Shown here piece after piece: positions 1 through 10,757 of a stretch of 64,000 nucleotides of DNA. Position 1 is the stretch's first letter, and every line of letters begins with the position of its first letter. The stretch lies in assembly GCF_023952475.1 (NCBI RefSeq), contig NZ_JALHRX010000014.1, positions 1-64,000 on the forward strand. Direction: 5' to 3'. A program made the translations under genes and the position numbers. This DNA is from Cupriavidus sp. WGlv3 (lineage in GTDB: Bacteria; Pseudomonadota; Gammaproteobacteria; Burkholderiales; Burkholderiaceae). The notes beneath the pieces were generated by a model. It did no database searches and was not told the origin of the DNA. It saw only the letters and a program-made list of their open reading frames with translations.

Positions 1-236
1 TGCTTTGGCGCGGCGCAAACGCCGTGCCGTACGCTGGCATGCCGGTCCCCGTTGTTTTCATGCTGCATTGCGGGTCGTGGCGCATTCCGGCCCCGTCCGG
101 CTTCTGCTATGTTCGACCCTCAAGTGCCCACGGGTGGCACGAAGGCGGTTGCAACATGTGTTTGCAGCAAGCAGTGAGCAATAAAGCGGGCCGATGCCGC
201 AGAGCGGGTCCGCGATTTCGGGTTTCGAGGGGTTAC
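1..236. other. Left-edge region upstream of the DUF3047 gene
   Basis: No coding sequence is convincing here. An open frame extends upstream of the lipoprotein gene that follows, but its translation has no signal peptide or family character, so I treat this as intergenic sequence. The promoter of that gene should lie here, but I see no convincing -35/-10 pair. The gene to the left is outside the window. Confidence 0.5.
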
Positions 237-1178
237 ATGACGGCCAAGATGTTTCGGCTGGTTTTGACTGGCGCCGCCGGCGCGCTACTGCTGGCAGGGT
301 GCGCTTCCACTCCCCCTGAACCGACCGCGTCGAAAGGCGATCCGGCCCCCGCCGTCCCGAGCGCCTCCAGCTCCGCCATCGATTGCCAGGCCTTCACAGA
401 GCGCATGGCTGCCCACGCGGCGGCGCAGGCCGATTCCGCGGTGAACGAGCCCGACGCCCTGGCCGCTGCCAACACCGGCGCCGAGGAGGCAGGGGACGAT
501 GGCGAGTTCGCCGACGCCACGCCAGCCACTCTTGCCACGCTGCCGCTGTTTTCGATTTCGCCGCGCCGCGACCAGTTGCCCGTAGGCTGGCAGCCGTGGA
601 CCATCAACCGCAACAAGATCCCCACCACGTACTCGATGGCCGAGGTCGACCAGCGTGTCGTGGTGCACGCCAAGGCCGACAGCTCGGCCTCCGGCCTCTA
701 TGTGCCGCTGCGCGAGCGCGATGCCGGCATGCTGCGCTGGACCTGGAAGACCAGCGGCATTATCCGCAACGCCGACAACAGTCATGGCCCGCGCGAGGAT
801 TCGCCGCTGCGCCTGTTCGTGGCCTTCGATGGCGACAAGGGCGCGTTGCCGCTCAAGGACCAGTTGATGTACGAGATGGCGCGGCTGACCACCGGGCGCG
901 AGATGCCGTACGCCACACTGATGTATATCTGGGGCGGACAGCGCGCGGAAGGTGCGGTGGTGAAGAACCCGCATACCGATCGCGTGCGCATGATCGTGGT
1001 GGATAGCGGCATGAAGCACGCCAATGAGTGGCGTTGCCACGAGCGCGACCTGCGCGCCGACTACCGCAAGGCGTTCGGGGCCGACCCTGGCCGCGTCATC
1101 GCCGTCGGCATCATGACCGATACCGACAATACCAAGACCAAGGCCGAAGCCTGGTACGGCGACATCGCGCTGGACTAG
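237..1178 (+). CDS. DUF3047 domain lipoprotein
   Basis: Predicted 313-residue outer-envelope lipoprotein of unknown function. I chose the ATG at 237 because it starts a clear lipoprotein signal: a hydrophobic run at residues 7-20 and a lipobox LAGC with the modified cysteine at C22. The longer open frame begins with unrelated sequence. After a low-complexity Ala/Pro/Glu linker (about 23-95), residues 100-310 resemble the DUF3047 family, with conserved-looking aromatic and charged stretches such as LRWTWKTSG and YIWGG. Family assignment is from recall; no catalytic residues are known. It stands alone on the plus strand and ends 20 bases before the convergent DUF2891 gene, so no partner can be inferred. 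Confidence 0.75.
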   Translation: MTAKMFRLVLTGAAGALLLAGCASTPPEPTASKGDPAPAVPSASSSAIDCQAFTERMAAHAAAQADSAVNEPDALAAANTGAEEAGDDGEFADATPATLATLPLFSISPRRDQLPVGWQPWTINRNKIPTTYSMAEVDQRVVVHAKADSSASGLYVPLRERDAGMLRWTWKTSGIIRNADNSHGPREDSPLRLFVAFDGDKGALPLKDQLMYEMARLTTGREMPYATLMYIWGGQRAEGAVVKNPHTDRVRMIVVDSGMKHANEWRCHERDLRADYRKAFGADPGRVIAVGIMTDTDNTKTKAEAWYGDIALD

Positions 1179-1198
1179 ATTGTCGCGCCGGCGGCTCC

Positions 1199-2224
1199 TC
1201 AGCCGCCGATCGGCTCGGCCAGCGCAAGCACCGCGAACGAGGCCAGCCAGTGCGTGGACACATACTCGCCTTCCACCGCCTGGGGCAGTGACGCCTCGAT
1301 ATGGTCCGACCACGCACGGATCGCCAGCGGCCGCAGCGGCTCGGGCAGGGCGGGCTCCAGCAGGCGCCAGCACCAGGCGCGCGACAGGTTCAGTCCGTCC
1401 AGGTGCGCGGCCTTGGGGTCATTGCGGTTGGTCACCGTCACCGGTGTCAGCCAGTTGGCCAGCTCTGACTGGCCCGGGACGAACAATTCCCACCATTCCG
1501 AAAACGCGCAGCCATCCATCACCGCGTGCATCAGCACGGCTTCGGTCAGTCCGCCGGACAGGAATTCATCCCCGCCAGGCTCGTAGCGGGCCGGATACTT
1601 CTGGTCGTGGCCGAACCAGCGGTGGGCGCGCCGTACGATGGCGCGCCGCAAGGCCAGGTCCTGGTAATTGCGCGCATAAGCCAGCGCCATGACCAGCGCG
1701 AAGGCGCTGTTGTAATGGGTGCCGGTGCGTACCGGGAACGCTGCCGCATCGAGGAAATCCGCCAGTTGCTGCGATAAATGCGAGGCCAGCGGCGCGCAAG
1801 CGTCAGCCCAGACGCCGGCATGCGTATCGTGCCGTGCCAGCGACAGGAGTTCGGCTTGCAGCCTCAGCATCCAGCCCCAGCCGTAGGGGCGCTCGAAGGT
1901 GCATGCGTCCGGCCGGCGGAAATACGCGAGTTCGGCGGCCATGGCGTCCGGTCGCAACTGGGCGTCCAGCATGGCGCGGATGCGCGGCGCTTCCTCGAGG
2001 TCCGGATGCAGTGTCAGCAACCGCACCAGCAGCCAATGCATATGGACGCTGGAGTGCCAGTCGTAGCTGCCGCAAAACACCGGATGCCAGGCGGCCGGGC
2101 CGGCGAGATCGCCGGCGCCCGCCATCATGTGGTCCAGCTTGTACGGATAACGGCGCAGGATATTCTCCAGCGCCACGCGCGCAAAGCTGCGCGCGGTCTC
2201 GCGATCCAGCGCCGAACGCCCCAT
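1199..2224 (-). CDS. DUF2891 family protein
   Basis: Soluble 341-residue protein of the DUF2891 family, whose function is unknown. The hallmark is the block around FCGSYDWHSSVHMHW near the N-terminus, followed by long helical repeats rich in His, Trp and Asp that suggest an alpha-toroid hydrolase-like fold (inference). The ATG at 2224 is preferred over an upstream in-frame start because an AGGGGAG ribosome site lies just ahead of it. No signal peptide is visible. It lies 87 bases downstream of the M20 amidohydrolase on the same strand, so the two may form an operon. Together with the divergent peptide ABC importer this hints at processing of imported amides or peptides, but that is only contextual. 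Confidence 0.75.
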   Translation of the reverse strand: MGRSALDRETARSFARVALENILRRYPYKLDHMMAGAGDLAGPAAWHPVFCGSYDWHSSVHMHWLLVRLLTLHPDLEEAPRIRAMLDAQLRPDAMAAELAYFRRPDACTFERPYGWGWMLRLQAELLSLARHDTHAGVWADACAPLASHLSQQLADFLDAAAFPVRTGTHYNSAFALVMALAYARNYQDLALRRAIVRRAHRWFGHDQKYPARYEPGGDEFLSGGLTEAVLMHAVMDGCAFSEWWELFVPGQSELANWLTPVTVTNRNDPKAAHLDGLNLSRAWCWRLLEPALPEPLRPLAIRAWSDHIEASLPQAVEGEYVSTHWLASFAVLALAEPIGG

Positions 2225-2311
2225 CGCCGAAGCTCCCCTTTGTGATCGTATTGCCCTGCTCAGGCAGGCGTGCTCGGGCACGCTCTGGTCTATGCCATCC
2301 ACTACCTGTCA

Positions 2312-3505
2312 TCAGGCAGGTGCAAGCCACTTCTCCACCAGCCGTACGAAGAAGGTCGAGCCGACCGGCAGCAGTTCGTCGTTGAAATCGTAGCTCGGGT
2401 TGTGCAGCATGCAAGGCCCCATGCCGTGGCCGGCGTCGCGATGGCCGCCGTCGCCATTGCCGAGGAACAGATAGCAGCCCGGCTTGTGCTGCAGCATGAA
2501 CGAGAAATCCTCGGCGCCCATGGTGGGCTCGACGTTGCTGTCGACGTTGTCCGCGCCGACCAGTTCGGCGGCGACCGTGGCGGCAAAGCCGGTCTCCGCT
2601 TCGCTGTTGATGGTGGGCGGATAGTTGCGGTGGAATTCGTATTCGACGGTGCAGTCGAATGCCGCCGCCACCGCGCGCGCCACCTCTTCCATGCGCCGCT
2701 CGATCAGGTCGAGCACTGGCACCGTGAAGGTCCGCACGGTACCGCCGATCCAGGCCTGGTCCGGCACGATGTTGGTGGCATCGCCGGCATGGAACTGCGT
2801 CACCGAGATCACCGCGGTATCGATCGGGCGCTTGTTGCGCGTGATGATGCCCTGCAGCGCCGACACGATCTGCGCCGCGGTGAACACCGGGTCGTTGCCG
2901 TTGTTGGGCATGGCCGCATGCGCGCCCTTGCCGCGCACGACGATGCGGAACTCGTTGCTCGATGCCATCAGCGGGCCCGCGCGCGTGCCGAAGGCGCCCA
3001 TCGGCATGCCCGGCCAGTTGTGCACGCCGAACACCGCGTCGCATGGAAAGCGCTCGAACAGGCCGTCCTTGATCATCTCGCGCGCGCCGCCGCCGCCTTC
3101 TTCGGCGGGCTGGAAGATCAGGTGCACGGTGCCGTCGAAGGGCTTGTGTTGCGCTAGGTAGCGCGCCGCGCCGAGCAGCATCGCGGTGTGGCCGTCATGG
3201 CCGCACGCGTGCATCTTGCCGGCGTGCTGCGAGCGGTGGTCGAAGGCGTTGGCTTCCTGCAGCGGCAGAGCATCCATGTCGGCGCGCAGGCCGATGGTGC
3301 GCGGGCTGCTGCCGTTGCGGATCACGCCGACCAGGCCGGTGGTGCCCAGCCCGCGGTGGACTTCGATGCCCCACGCTTCCAGGTTGCGGGCGACCACGTC
3401 GGCGGTGCGCTGCTCTTCGAAGCAGAGTTCAGGGTGGGCGTGGATGTCGCGCCGGATCGCGCGGATTTCGGCTTGTGCCTGCAGGATTTCGGGGATCAGC
3501 TTCAT
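2312..3505 (-). CDS. M20 family amidohydrolase (hippurate/N-acyl-amino-acid hydrolase type)
   Basis: Cytoplasmic metallo-amidohydrolase of 397 residues that should cleave N-acyl amino acids or related amides (HipO/amidohydrolase branch of peptidase family M20). Visible motifs are the metal-binding stretch HACGHDGH at about 99-106 and the catalytic Glu pair in PAEEGGGG at 135-136. A dimerisation domain sits in the middle, and the C-terminal GAEDFSFML block carries the last metal ligands. The length is typical of the family. The ATG at 3505 begins the standard family N-terminus; the longer open frame adds 56 unrelated residues. It is divergent from the peptide ABC importer gene set, which suggests that imported acyl-peptides are substrates (inference). 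A TATGAT hexamer on the minus strand at 3554-3559 could be its -10 element. Confidence 0.88.
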   Translation of the reverse strand: MKLIPEILQAQAEIRAIRRDIHAHPELCFEEQRTADVVARNLEAWGIEVHRGLGTTGLVGVIRNGSSPRTIGLRADMDALPLQEANAFDHRSQHAGKMHACGHDGHTAMLLGAARYLAQHKPFDGTVHLIFQPAEEGGGGAREMIKDGLFERFPCDAVFGVHNWPGMPMGAFGTRAGPLMASSNEFRIVVRGKGAHAAMPNNGNDPVFTAAQIVSALQGIITRNKRPIDTAVISVTQFHAGDATNIVPDQAWIGGTVRTFTVPVLDLIERRMEEVARAVAAAFDCTVEYEFHRNYPPTINSEAETGFAATVAAELVGADNVDSNVEPTMGAEDFSFMLQHKPGCYLFLGNGDGGHRDAGHGMGPCMLHNPSYDFNDELLPVGSTFFVRLVEKWLAPA

Positions 3506-3828
3506 GATGCCGGGCGGCCTTGGGGTCGAAGGCGTTAGCAATGGGATACCCGGATCATACGATGCCTGTCGCGAAAGCGCCAAAACGCGGCGATTTGCTG
3601 CGCGCTCGCCGCCTTGGCGCAGTGCAATATGCCGGCGCGGGTGGGTTTCCCCGCATTGCCCTGGCATGTGCACTGCTGGAACAGTTCATGCTTGAAGTGC
3701 CCGGCCGGCAATACCGTCGCTTTGTGATGCCCCATCGCACCAAAAAGCAGCGCCGCTCGTGACCCGCTGCGCGCGCGCATTGCCGATCCTAAAACGTCTG
3801 CTTCACTTCCTACAGGGAGAATTGCGCG
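3506..3828. other. Divergent promoter region, amidohydrolase / peptide importer
   Basis: This 323-base region has no gene. It must hold promoters for both flanking transcripts. On the minus strand a TATGAT (3554-3559) is placed about 50 bases before the amidohydrolase start, with only a weak -35. On the plus strand a good AGGGAGA ribosome site precedes the binding protein gene, but I see no clear promoter hexamers or operator repeats. Confidence 0.5.
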
Positions 3829-5415
3829 ATGTCCCTTCGCACTTTCAAGAAGGCAATTGGCGCGGTCGCGGTGGCGGGGGCCCTTGGCCTCGCGCTGGCC
3901 GGCACCGCCCAGGCCGCGGACCTCAAACTGGCCATGAGTTCGCCGCCGACCTCGATGGATCCGCACTTCTACAACCTGTTCTCCAACATCAACGTTTCCG
4001 AGCATATTTTCGACTCGCTGACCAAGATGGACCCGGACAGCCGCATCATCCCGGGCCTGGCCGAGTCGTGGAAGCTGGTCAACGACCTCACCTGGGAATT
4101 CAAGATCCGCAAGGGCGTGAAGTTCCACGACGGCTCCGAGCTGACCGCCGAGGACGTGATCTGGTCGCTCGACCGCCCCGCCACCATCCAGAACAGCCCG
4201 GGAAAATTCGACGTCTATACCAAGGCGATCGTCAACAAGAAGATCGTCGACAAATACACCATCCAGCTCACCACCAGCCAGCCGTATCCGCTGATGCTGA
4301 ACGACCTGACCTCGATCTTCATCGTGCAGAAGAAGGCCACGCAGGGCCTGGGCTCGGATGACTTCGCGCAGGGCAAGGGCATGGTCGGCACCGGCCCGTT
4401 CAAGTTCGTCAGCTATGCGCGCGACGACCGGGTCGAGCTGGTGCGCAACAACGATTACTGGGGCAACAAGCCGGCCTGGGACAAGGTCACGCTGCGCTTC
4501 ATCCCCAACCCGGCGACGCGCCTGGCGGCGCTGCTGTCGGGCGACGTGCAGGCCATCGAGAACGTGCCCACGCCCGACTTGCCCAAGGTGCGCAAGGATC
4601 CCAAGCTGGCGTTCTTCTCCAAGATCTCGCACCGCGTGATCTACCTGTACTTCGATGCCAAGCGCGACAAGTCGCCTTACGTCACCACCAAGGAAGGCGC
4701 GCCCCTGGACAAGAACCCGCTGAAGGACACGCGCGTGCGCAATGCCATCAGCATGGCGATCAACCGGCAGGGCATCAAGGACCGGCTGATGGAAGGCCTG
4801 TCCGAGCCGACCAACAACCTGGTGCCGCCCACGCTGTTCGGCTACAACCCCAACCTGAAGACCGTCAAGTACGACCCCGAGGGCGCCAAGAAGCTGCTGG
4901 CCGAGGCGGGCTTCGCCAACGGTTTCGGCGTGACGCTGCATACGCCCAACAACCGCTACGTCAACGACGAGAAGATCGCGCAAACCATCGCGCAGAACCT
5001 GACCCGCATCGGCATCGCCACCAAGGTCGAGGGCATGCCGATGGCGACGTACTCGTCCAAGGGCATCAAGCACGAGTGGTCGTTCGGCCTGCTCGGCTGG
5101 GGCGCCCAGACCGGCGAGGTCAGCTCGCCGCTGCGCGCGCTGCTGGCGTGCGAAGACAGCAAGAAGGGCTTCGGCACCACCAACTGGGGCGAGTACTGCA
5201 ACCCGAAGATGGATGTGGTGCTGGAAAAGGCGCTGTCGACGGTGGACGACACCGAGCGCTCCAAGCTGCTGCAGGAAGCCACCGCGATCGCGATCAACGA
5301 TGGCGGTATCATCCCGATCCACCAGCAGGTGACCACCTGGGCCACGCAGAAGGGCATCGTCTACGTGCCGCGCACCGACGAGCGCACCTACGCGCATAAC
5401 TTCAAGCCCCAGTAA
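3829..5415 (+). CDS. Peptide ABC transporter substrate-binding protein (DppA-like)
   Basis: Periplasmic solute-binding protein of family 5 (SBP_bac_5), 528 residues, the ligand receptor of the ABC importer encoded just downstream. A Sec signal peptide covers residues 1-29 with an AQA cleavage site. The family pattern follows: MDPHFYN near the N-terminus, WEFKIRKGVKFHDG, and VGTGPFKFVS near the middle. An AGGGAGA ribosome site supports the start. It is followed, after 130 bases, by the two permease and two ATPase genes, the standard dpp/opp/gsi order. The ligand may be a dipeptide, a longer peptide or glutathione; sequence alone does not decide. The divergent M20 amidohydrolase suggests an acylated or peptide-like ligand (inference). 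Confidence 0.92.
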   Translation: MSLRTFKKAIGAVAVAGALGLALAGTAQAADLKLAMSSPPTSMDPHFYNLFSNINVSEHIFDSLTKMDPDSRIIPGLAESWKLVNDLTWEFKIRKGVKFHDGSELTAEDVIWSLDRPATIQNSPGKFDVYTKAIVNKKIVDKYTIQLTTSQPYPLMLNDLTSIFIVQKKATQGLGSDDFAQGKGMVGTGPFKFVSYARDDRVELVRNNDYWGNKPAWDKVTLRFIPNPATRLAALLSGDVQAIENVPTPDLPKVRKDPKLAFFSKISHRVIYLYFDAKRDKSPYVTTKEGAPLDKNPLKDTRVRNAISMAINRQGIKDRLMEGLSEPTNNLVPPTLFGYNPNLKTVKYDPEGAKKLLAEAGFANGFGVTLHTPNNRYVNDEKIAQTIAQNLTRIGIATKVEGMPMATYSSKGIKHEWSFGLLGWGAQTGEVSSPLRALLACEDSKKGFGTTNWGEYCNPKMDVVLEKALSTVDDTERSKLLQEATAIAINDGGIIPIHQQVTTWATQKGIVYVPRTDERTYAHNFKPQ

Positions 5416-5545
5416 GTCAAGCCCTGGTAAGCAGGCTGCCTGCTGCTGAGTTCGCGGTGCCGCGCGTGGCTGCCGCGCCGCCTGGAAGCGCATCGCGCTC
5501 CCGGGCGGCGCGCGCATTCCCGCGCGAAAGGATAGTGGTCTGAAT

Positions 5546-6523
5546 ATGCTGGTCTTTATCATCCGGCGCCTGATGCAGAGCGTGGTCGTGCTCTTCGTCA
5601 TGTCGCTGCTGGTTTTCCTCGGCGTCTTTGCCATCGGCAATCCCGTCGACATCCTGATCAACCCGCAGGCCGACCAGGAGGACATCAAGCGCACCATCGC
5701 GGCGCTGGGCCTGGACAAGCCGCTGTGGGAGCAATACTGGGTGTTCCTGCAGAATGCGCTGCAAGGCAACCTCGGTACGTCGTTCGCGCATGGCACGCCG
5801 GCGCTCAAGCTGATCTTCGAGCGCATGCCCGCGACCATGGAGCTGGCGGTCTGCGCGATCCTGCTGGCGATCGTGCTGGGCATCCCGCTGGGCCTGTGGG
5901 CCGGGCTGCGGCCCAAGGGCATTGCCGGCAAGTCGATCATGACGGTGTCGATCCTGGGCTTCTCGCTGCCCACCTTCTGGGTCGGGCTGATGCTGATCAT
6001 GGTGTTTGCGGTGCAGCTGGGCTGGCTGCCCTCCAACGGCCGCGGCGAGACCGTGCGCGTGCTGGGCATCCCGCTCAGCTTCCTGACCGCGGACGGCATC
6101 CGCCACCTGATCCTGCCGGCGGTGACGCTGTCGCTGCTCAACATCGCCATGGTGATCCGGCTCACGCGCGCCGGCACGCAGGAGGCGATGCTGCAGGACT
6201 ACGTCAAGTTCGCGCGCGCCAAGGGGCTGTCCAACACGCGCATCGTCGGCGTGCATGTGCTGAAGAACATCCTGATCCCGATCGTGACCGTGATCGCGCT
6301 GCAGTTCGGCTCGATCATCGCCTTTGCGATCGTGACCGAGACCATCTTCGCCTGGCCCGGCATGGGCAAGCTCATCATCGACTCGATCCAGCTGCTGGAC
6401 CGGCCGGTGATCGTCGCCTACCTGATGGTGATCGTGACGCTGTTCATCCTGATCAACCTGGTGGTGGACATCATCTACAGCATGCTCGATCCGCGCGTGC
6501 GCATTGCCGACAACAAGGGCTGA
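5546..6523 (+). CDS. Peptide ABC transporter permease, DppB type
   Basis: Inner-membrane permease of 325 residues, one half of the translocation channel. It begins with the typical MLVFIIRRLMQS segment, whose hydrophobic stretch at about 9-30 is the first of roughly six membrane helices. The long periplasmic loop with QYWVFLQNALQGNLGTSF is characteristic of DppB/OppB. The EAA loop that contacts the ATPases is visible as the stretch around YVKFARAKGLSNTRIVGVHV. It is followed after 3 bases by the DppC-type permease, so the pair is co-translated. The 130 bases before it separate it from the binding protein gene, where abundant periplasmic protein is often made in excess over the membrane parts. 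Confidence 0.93.
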   Translation: MLVFIIRRLMQSVVVLFVMSLLVFLGVFAIGNPVDILINPQADQEDIKRTIAALGLDKPLWEQYWVFLQNALQGNLGTSFAHGTPALKLIFERMPATMELAVCAILLAIVLGIPLGLWAGLRPKGIAGKSIMTVSILGFSLPTFWVGLMLIMVFAVQLGWLPSNGRGETVRVLGIPLSFLTADGIRHLILPAVTLSLLNIAMVIRLTRAGTQEAMLQDYVKFARAKGLSNTRIVGVHVLKNILIPIVTVIALQFGSIIAFAIVTETIFAWPGMGKLIIDSIQLLDRPVIVAYLMVIVTLFILINLVVDIIYSMLDPRVRIADNKG

Positions 6524-6526
6524 GCC

Positions 6527-7459
6527 ATGACCGCAGTAACTGTCGAACCCGAAGACAAGACGCCGCCGCGCGCCGGGGCGCGCGAGCAATCTCCATGGCG
6601 GCGCTTTGCCGCCGAGTTCTTCGCCAGCAAGATCGCCGTGGCCGGGCTGGCCACGCTGGTGACGATCATCCTGATCGCCATCTTCGCGCCATGGCTGGCG
6701 CCGCAGAACCCGTATGACCTGGCCACCCTGGACGTGCTCGACGCGCGCCTGGCGCCGGGCGAGCAGGCCGGCAGCGGCATGACCTTCCTGCTGGGCTCGG
6801 ACGAGCAGGGCCGCGACATCCTGTCGGCGGTGATGTACGGGCTGCGCATCAGCATCGGCGTGGGCGTGGTCAGCACCCTGATCGCGCTGCTGCTGGGCGC
6901 CACGCTCGGGCTGCTGGCCGGCTTCCTCGGCGGGCGTACCGAAGCCCTCATCATGCGTGTGGCGGACCTGCAGCTGTCGTTCCCGCCGATCCTGCTGGCG
7001 CTGATCCTGCTGGCCTTCCTGCGCCCAGGGCTGGGCAATATCGTGATCGCGCTGGTGGCGGTGCAGTGGGCCTACTACGCGCGCACCACGCGCAGCGCCG
7101 CGCTGGTCGAACGGCGCAAGGAGTACATCGAAGCCGCCACCTGCCTGGGCCTGCCGCCCGCGCGCATCATGTTCCGCCACCTGCTGCCCAACTGCCTGCC
7201 GCCGTTGATCGTGATCGCGGCGCTGCAGGTGGCCTCGGCGATCACGCTGGAGGCGACGCTGTCGTTCCTCGGGCTGGGGGTGCCGATCACCGAGCCGTCG
7301 CTTGGTTCGCTGATCTCCAACGGCCAGCAGTACATGCTGTCGGGCAAGTACTGGATCAGCTTCTTCCCGGGCATCGCGCTGGTGGTCACCATCGTGGCGA
7401 TGAACCTGGTCGCCGACCAGCTGCGCGATGTGCTGAACCCGCGCCTGCAGACGCAATAA
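6527..7459 (+). CDS. Peptide ABC transporter permease, DppC type
   Basis: Second permease subunit, 310 residues. The cytoplasmic N-terminus (about 1-30) leads into a membrane helix around 35-58, then the periplasmic segment ending in LLGSDEQGRDILS, a family signature of DppC/OppC. Five more membrane helices follow. The EAA coupling loop is seen around EYIEAATCLGLPPARIMFRH. The C-terminus carries the usual FPGIALVVTIVAMNLVADQLRDVL-type block. It lies 3 bases after the DppB-type gene and 13 bases before the first ATPase gene, a compact operon with matching stoichiometry. Confidence 0.93.
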   Translation: MTAVTVEPEDKTPPRAGAREQSPWRRFAAEFFASKIAVAGLATLVTIILIAIFAPWLAPQNPYDLATLDVLDARLAPGEQAGSGMTFLLGSDEQGRDILSAVMYGLRISIGVGVVSTLIALLLGATLGLLAGFLGGRTEALIMRVADLQLSFPPILLALILLAFLRPGLGNIVIALVAVQWAYYARTTRSAALVERRKEYIEAATCLGLPPARIMFRHLLPNCLPPLIVIAALQVASAITLEATLSFLGLGVPITEPSLGSLISNGQQYMLSGKYWISFFPGIALVVTIVAMNLVADQLRDVLNPRLQTQ

Positions 7460-7472
7460 CCGGGAGCGCAAG

Positions 7473-8467
7473 ATGGCACAACCGACGCTGGTGGTCGAAC
7501 ACCTGAAAACGCATTTCTATACGCGCGGCGGCATCGCCCGGGCCGTCGACGACGTGTCCTTCACCGTGGGCCGCGGCGAGATCATGGGGCTGGTGGGCGA
7601 GTCCGGCTCGGGCAAGTCCATGACCGGCTATTCGATCATGGGCCTGATCGATCCGCCCGGGAAGATCGTCGACGGCCGCATCGCGCTGACCAGCCGCGAC
7701 GGCGTCACGCGCGACCTGCGCGCGCTCACGCCGGCACAGCAGCGCGACGTGCGCGGCAACCGCATCGCCATGATCTTCCAGGATCCGATGATGACGCTGA
7801 ACCCGGTGCTGCGCATCGACACGCAGATGATCGAGGCGGTGCTGGCGCATGAGAACGTGAGCAAGGCGGTGGCGCGCGAGCGCGCGCGCAATGCCCTGGC
7901 GCGGGTCGGCATTCCGTCGCCGGACGAGCGCCTGCAGGCCTATCCGCACCAGTTCTCGGGCGGCATGCGCCAGCGCGTGGCGATTGCCACGGCGCTGCTG
8001 AACAAGCCCGACCTGATCATTGCCGATGAACCGACCACCGCGCTCGACGTGACCATCCAGGGCCAGATCCTGTACGAGATGCAGACCCTGTGCCGCGAGT
8101 CCGGCACGGCGCTGATCTGGATCACGCACGATCTGTCGGTGGTGGCGGGACTGGCCGATTCGGTCTGCGTGATGTACGCCGGCAAGATTGTCGAGGCTGG
8201 CGACGTGCGCCAGGTGCTGGAGCACCCCGAGCATCCCTACACCCACGGGCTGATCAGCTCGGCGCCGTCGCGCAATCCGCGCGGCGCGCCGCTGCGGCAG
8301 ATCCCGGGCATGACGCCATCGCTGCTGAACCTGCCGGGCGGCTGCTCGTTCCGCGAACGCTGCCCCTATGCGACCGCGGCGTGCAAGACCGAGCCGCCGC
8401 TGGAAACCGCCGCGGACGGGCGCCGGCTGCGCTGCTTCCATCCGGTGCTGGCCAACCAGGAGGCAGC

Positions 8468-8471
<4 letters not shown>
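7473..8471 (+). CDS. Peptide ABC transporter ATP-binding protein, DppD type
   Basis: Cytoplasmic ATPase of 332 residues that powers the importer as a heterodimer with the next gene product. Walker A GESGSGKS is at 42-49, the ABC signature SGGMRQR near 162-168, and Walker B LIIADEPTTALD follows at about 180-190. The C-terminal oligopeptide/dipeptide transporter extension contains a cysteine cluster (CSFRERCPYATAAC), which in this family can bind an iron-sulfur cluster. The stop codon overlaps the start of the next ATPase gene in an ATGA, indicating translational coupling. Confidence 0.94.
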
Positions 8472-9529
<1,058 letters not shown>

Positions 9530-9554
9530 GGCCTGCAAATCGCGGGGGCGCGCT

Positions 9555-10757
9555 TCAGCGAATCACCTGTCCCTTCGAATTGATGATCGTCATCTCCACG
9601 AACTTCGAGCCGACATGGTTCTCGGGCGTGAAGTTGACGATAAACCCACCCAGGTCGTAGTTGCGCATCGATTCCAGTGCGGTCACCAGCTTCTCGCGCG
9701 TCAGGTCCTTGCCCGCGCGGCGCAGGCCTTCGGTGAAGGTCTTGGCGGCGATGAAGCCCTCGATGCTGGCATAGTCGAATTCGCTGGGCTTGCCCGCGGC
9801 CTGCAGCAGGCGCAGGTATTCGCGCACGATCGGCAGCGTGGCGTTGCCCGGGTGCGGCATCACCTGCGAGATGATCACGCCGCTGCCCTGCGCCCCGACC
9901 ACGTTGGCCAGCGCCTGCGTGCCGACGAAGGACACGTTGTAGAACTGTCCGTTGTAGCCGCGGCGCAGCGCTTCCTTCACGAACGCGCCGGCGGTGCGGT
10001 AGGCGCTGATCATCACCACTGCGTCGGGCTTTGCCTTCATCGAGCCCTGCATGGCGTCGCCGATCTCCGTCGTGTTGCGCACCACCGGCTCGCGCGCGAC
10101 GATCTGCACGCCGCTGTCGGGGGCGGCCTTGAGCGCGCGATCGAGCCCGTCGAGGCCGGCCTTGCCGTAGGCATCCTCGTTGTAGACCACGGCCACGCGC
10201 TTGAGCCCGGTGGTCTGGATCTGGCGCACGATGGCCGCGGTTTCCTCGTTGTAGCCGGCGCGCACATGGAACACGTAGCGGCTGCGGGGCTCGCGCAGCG
10301 ACTGCGCGCCCGTGTACGGACCGAAGAACGGCACCCTGGCCTGGATCGCCAGCGGCAGCGCGGCCTGGCTGGTGGGCGTGCCGACATAGCCGAACAGGGC
10401 GAAGACGCGATCCTCTTCGATCAGCTTCTTCGTGTTCTTGGCCGCCGGTTCGGGCTCGTAGTAGTCGTCGAGCGCCTCGAGCCGGATCTTGCGCCCGTGG
10501 ATGCCGCCCTGCTGGTTGATGTGGTCGAAATACAGCCGCGCGCCCGAGTTCATCTGCTTGCCGAGTACGGCGGTCGGGCCCGTCAGCGCGGCGGACTGGC
10601 CCAGCAGGATGGTGTCGGCGGTGACGCCTTGCTCGGATGTGGCGGTAGTGGCTGCGGTGTTCGCCGCAAAGGCGGCGCAGGACGCGCCGCCCGTGCCGAT
10701 GGCGCACGCCACCAGCAGGCCGGCAAGCCGGCCATTGACCCCGGATCGGAAAGACAT
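9555..10757 (-). CDS. Branched-chain amino acid-type ABC substrate-binding protein (LivK-like)
   Basis: Periplasmic type I binding protein (Peripla_BP_6, the LivK/amide-binding group), 400 residues, with a Sec signal peptide ending near residue 31 (AFA before AN). Typical segments are ILLGQSAALTGPTAVLG at the start of the mature protein, YYEPEPAAKNTKKLIEEDRV and the closing FTPENHVGSKFVE block. The ATG at 10757 is chosen for the signal peptide and for the G-rich ribosome site before it. No permease or ATPase genes accompany it, so it is an orphan receptor that may feed an importer encoded elsewhere or serve in sensing. The ligand cannot be predicted; relatives bind amino acids, amides or aromatic acids. 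Confidence 0.9.
   Translation of the reverse strand: MSFRSGVNGRLAGLLVACAIGTGGASCAAFAANTAATTATSEQGVTADTILLGQSAALTGPTAVLGKQMNSGARLYFDHINQQGGIHGRKIRLEALDDYYEPEPAAKNTKKLIEEDRVFALFGYVGTPTSQAALPLAIQARVPFFGPYTGAQSLREPRSRYVFHVRAGYNEETAAIVRQIQTTGLKRVAVVYNEDAYGKAGLDGLDRALKAAPDSGVQIVAREPVVRNTTEIGDAMQGSMKAKPDAVVMISAYRTAGAFVKEALRRGYNGQFYNVSFVGTQALANVVGAQGSGVIISQVMPHPGNATLPIVREYLRLLQAAGKPSEFDYASIEGFIAAKTFTEGLRRAGKDLTREKLVTALESMRNYDLGGFIVNFTPENHVGSKFVEMTIINSKGQVIR

Noticed and set aside
3535..7471. Long minus-strand open frames opposite the peptide importer genes
   Set aside because: The plus-strand genes have full ABC motifs; the minus frames are biased translations.
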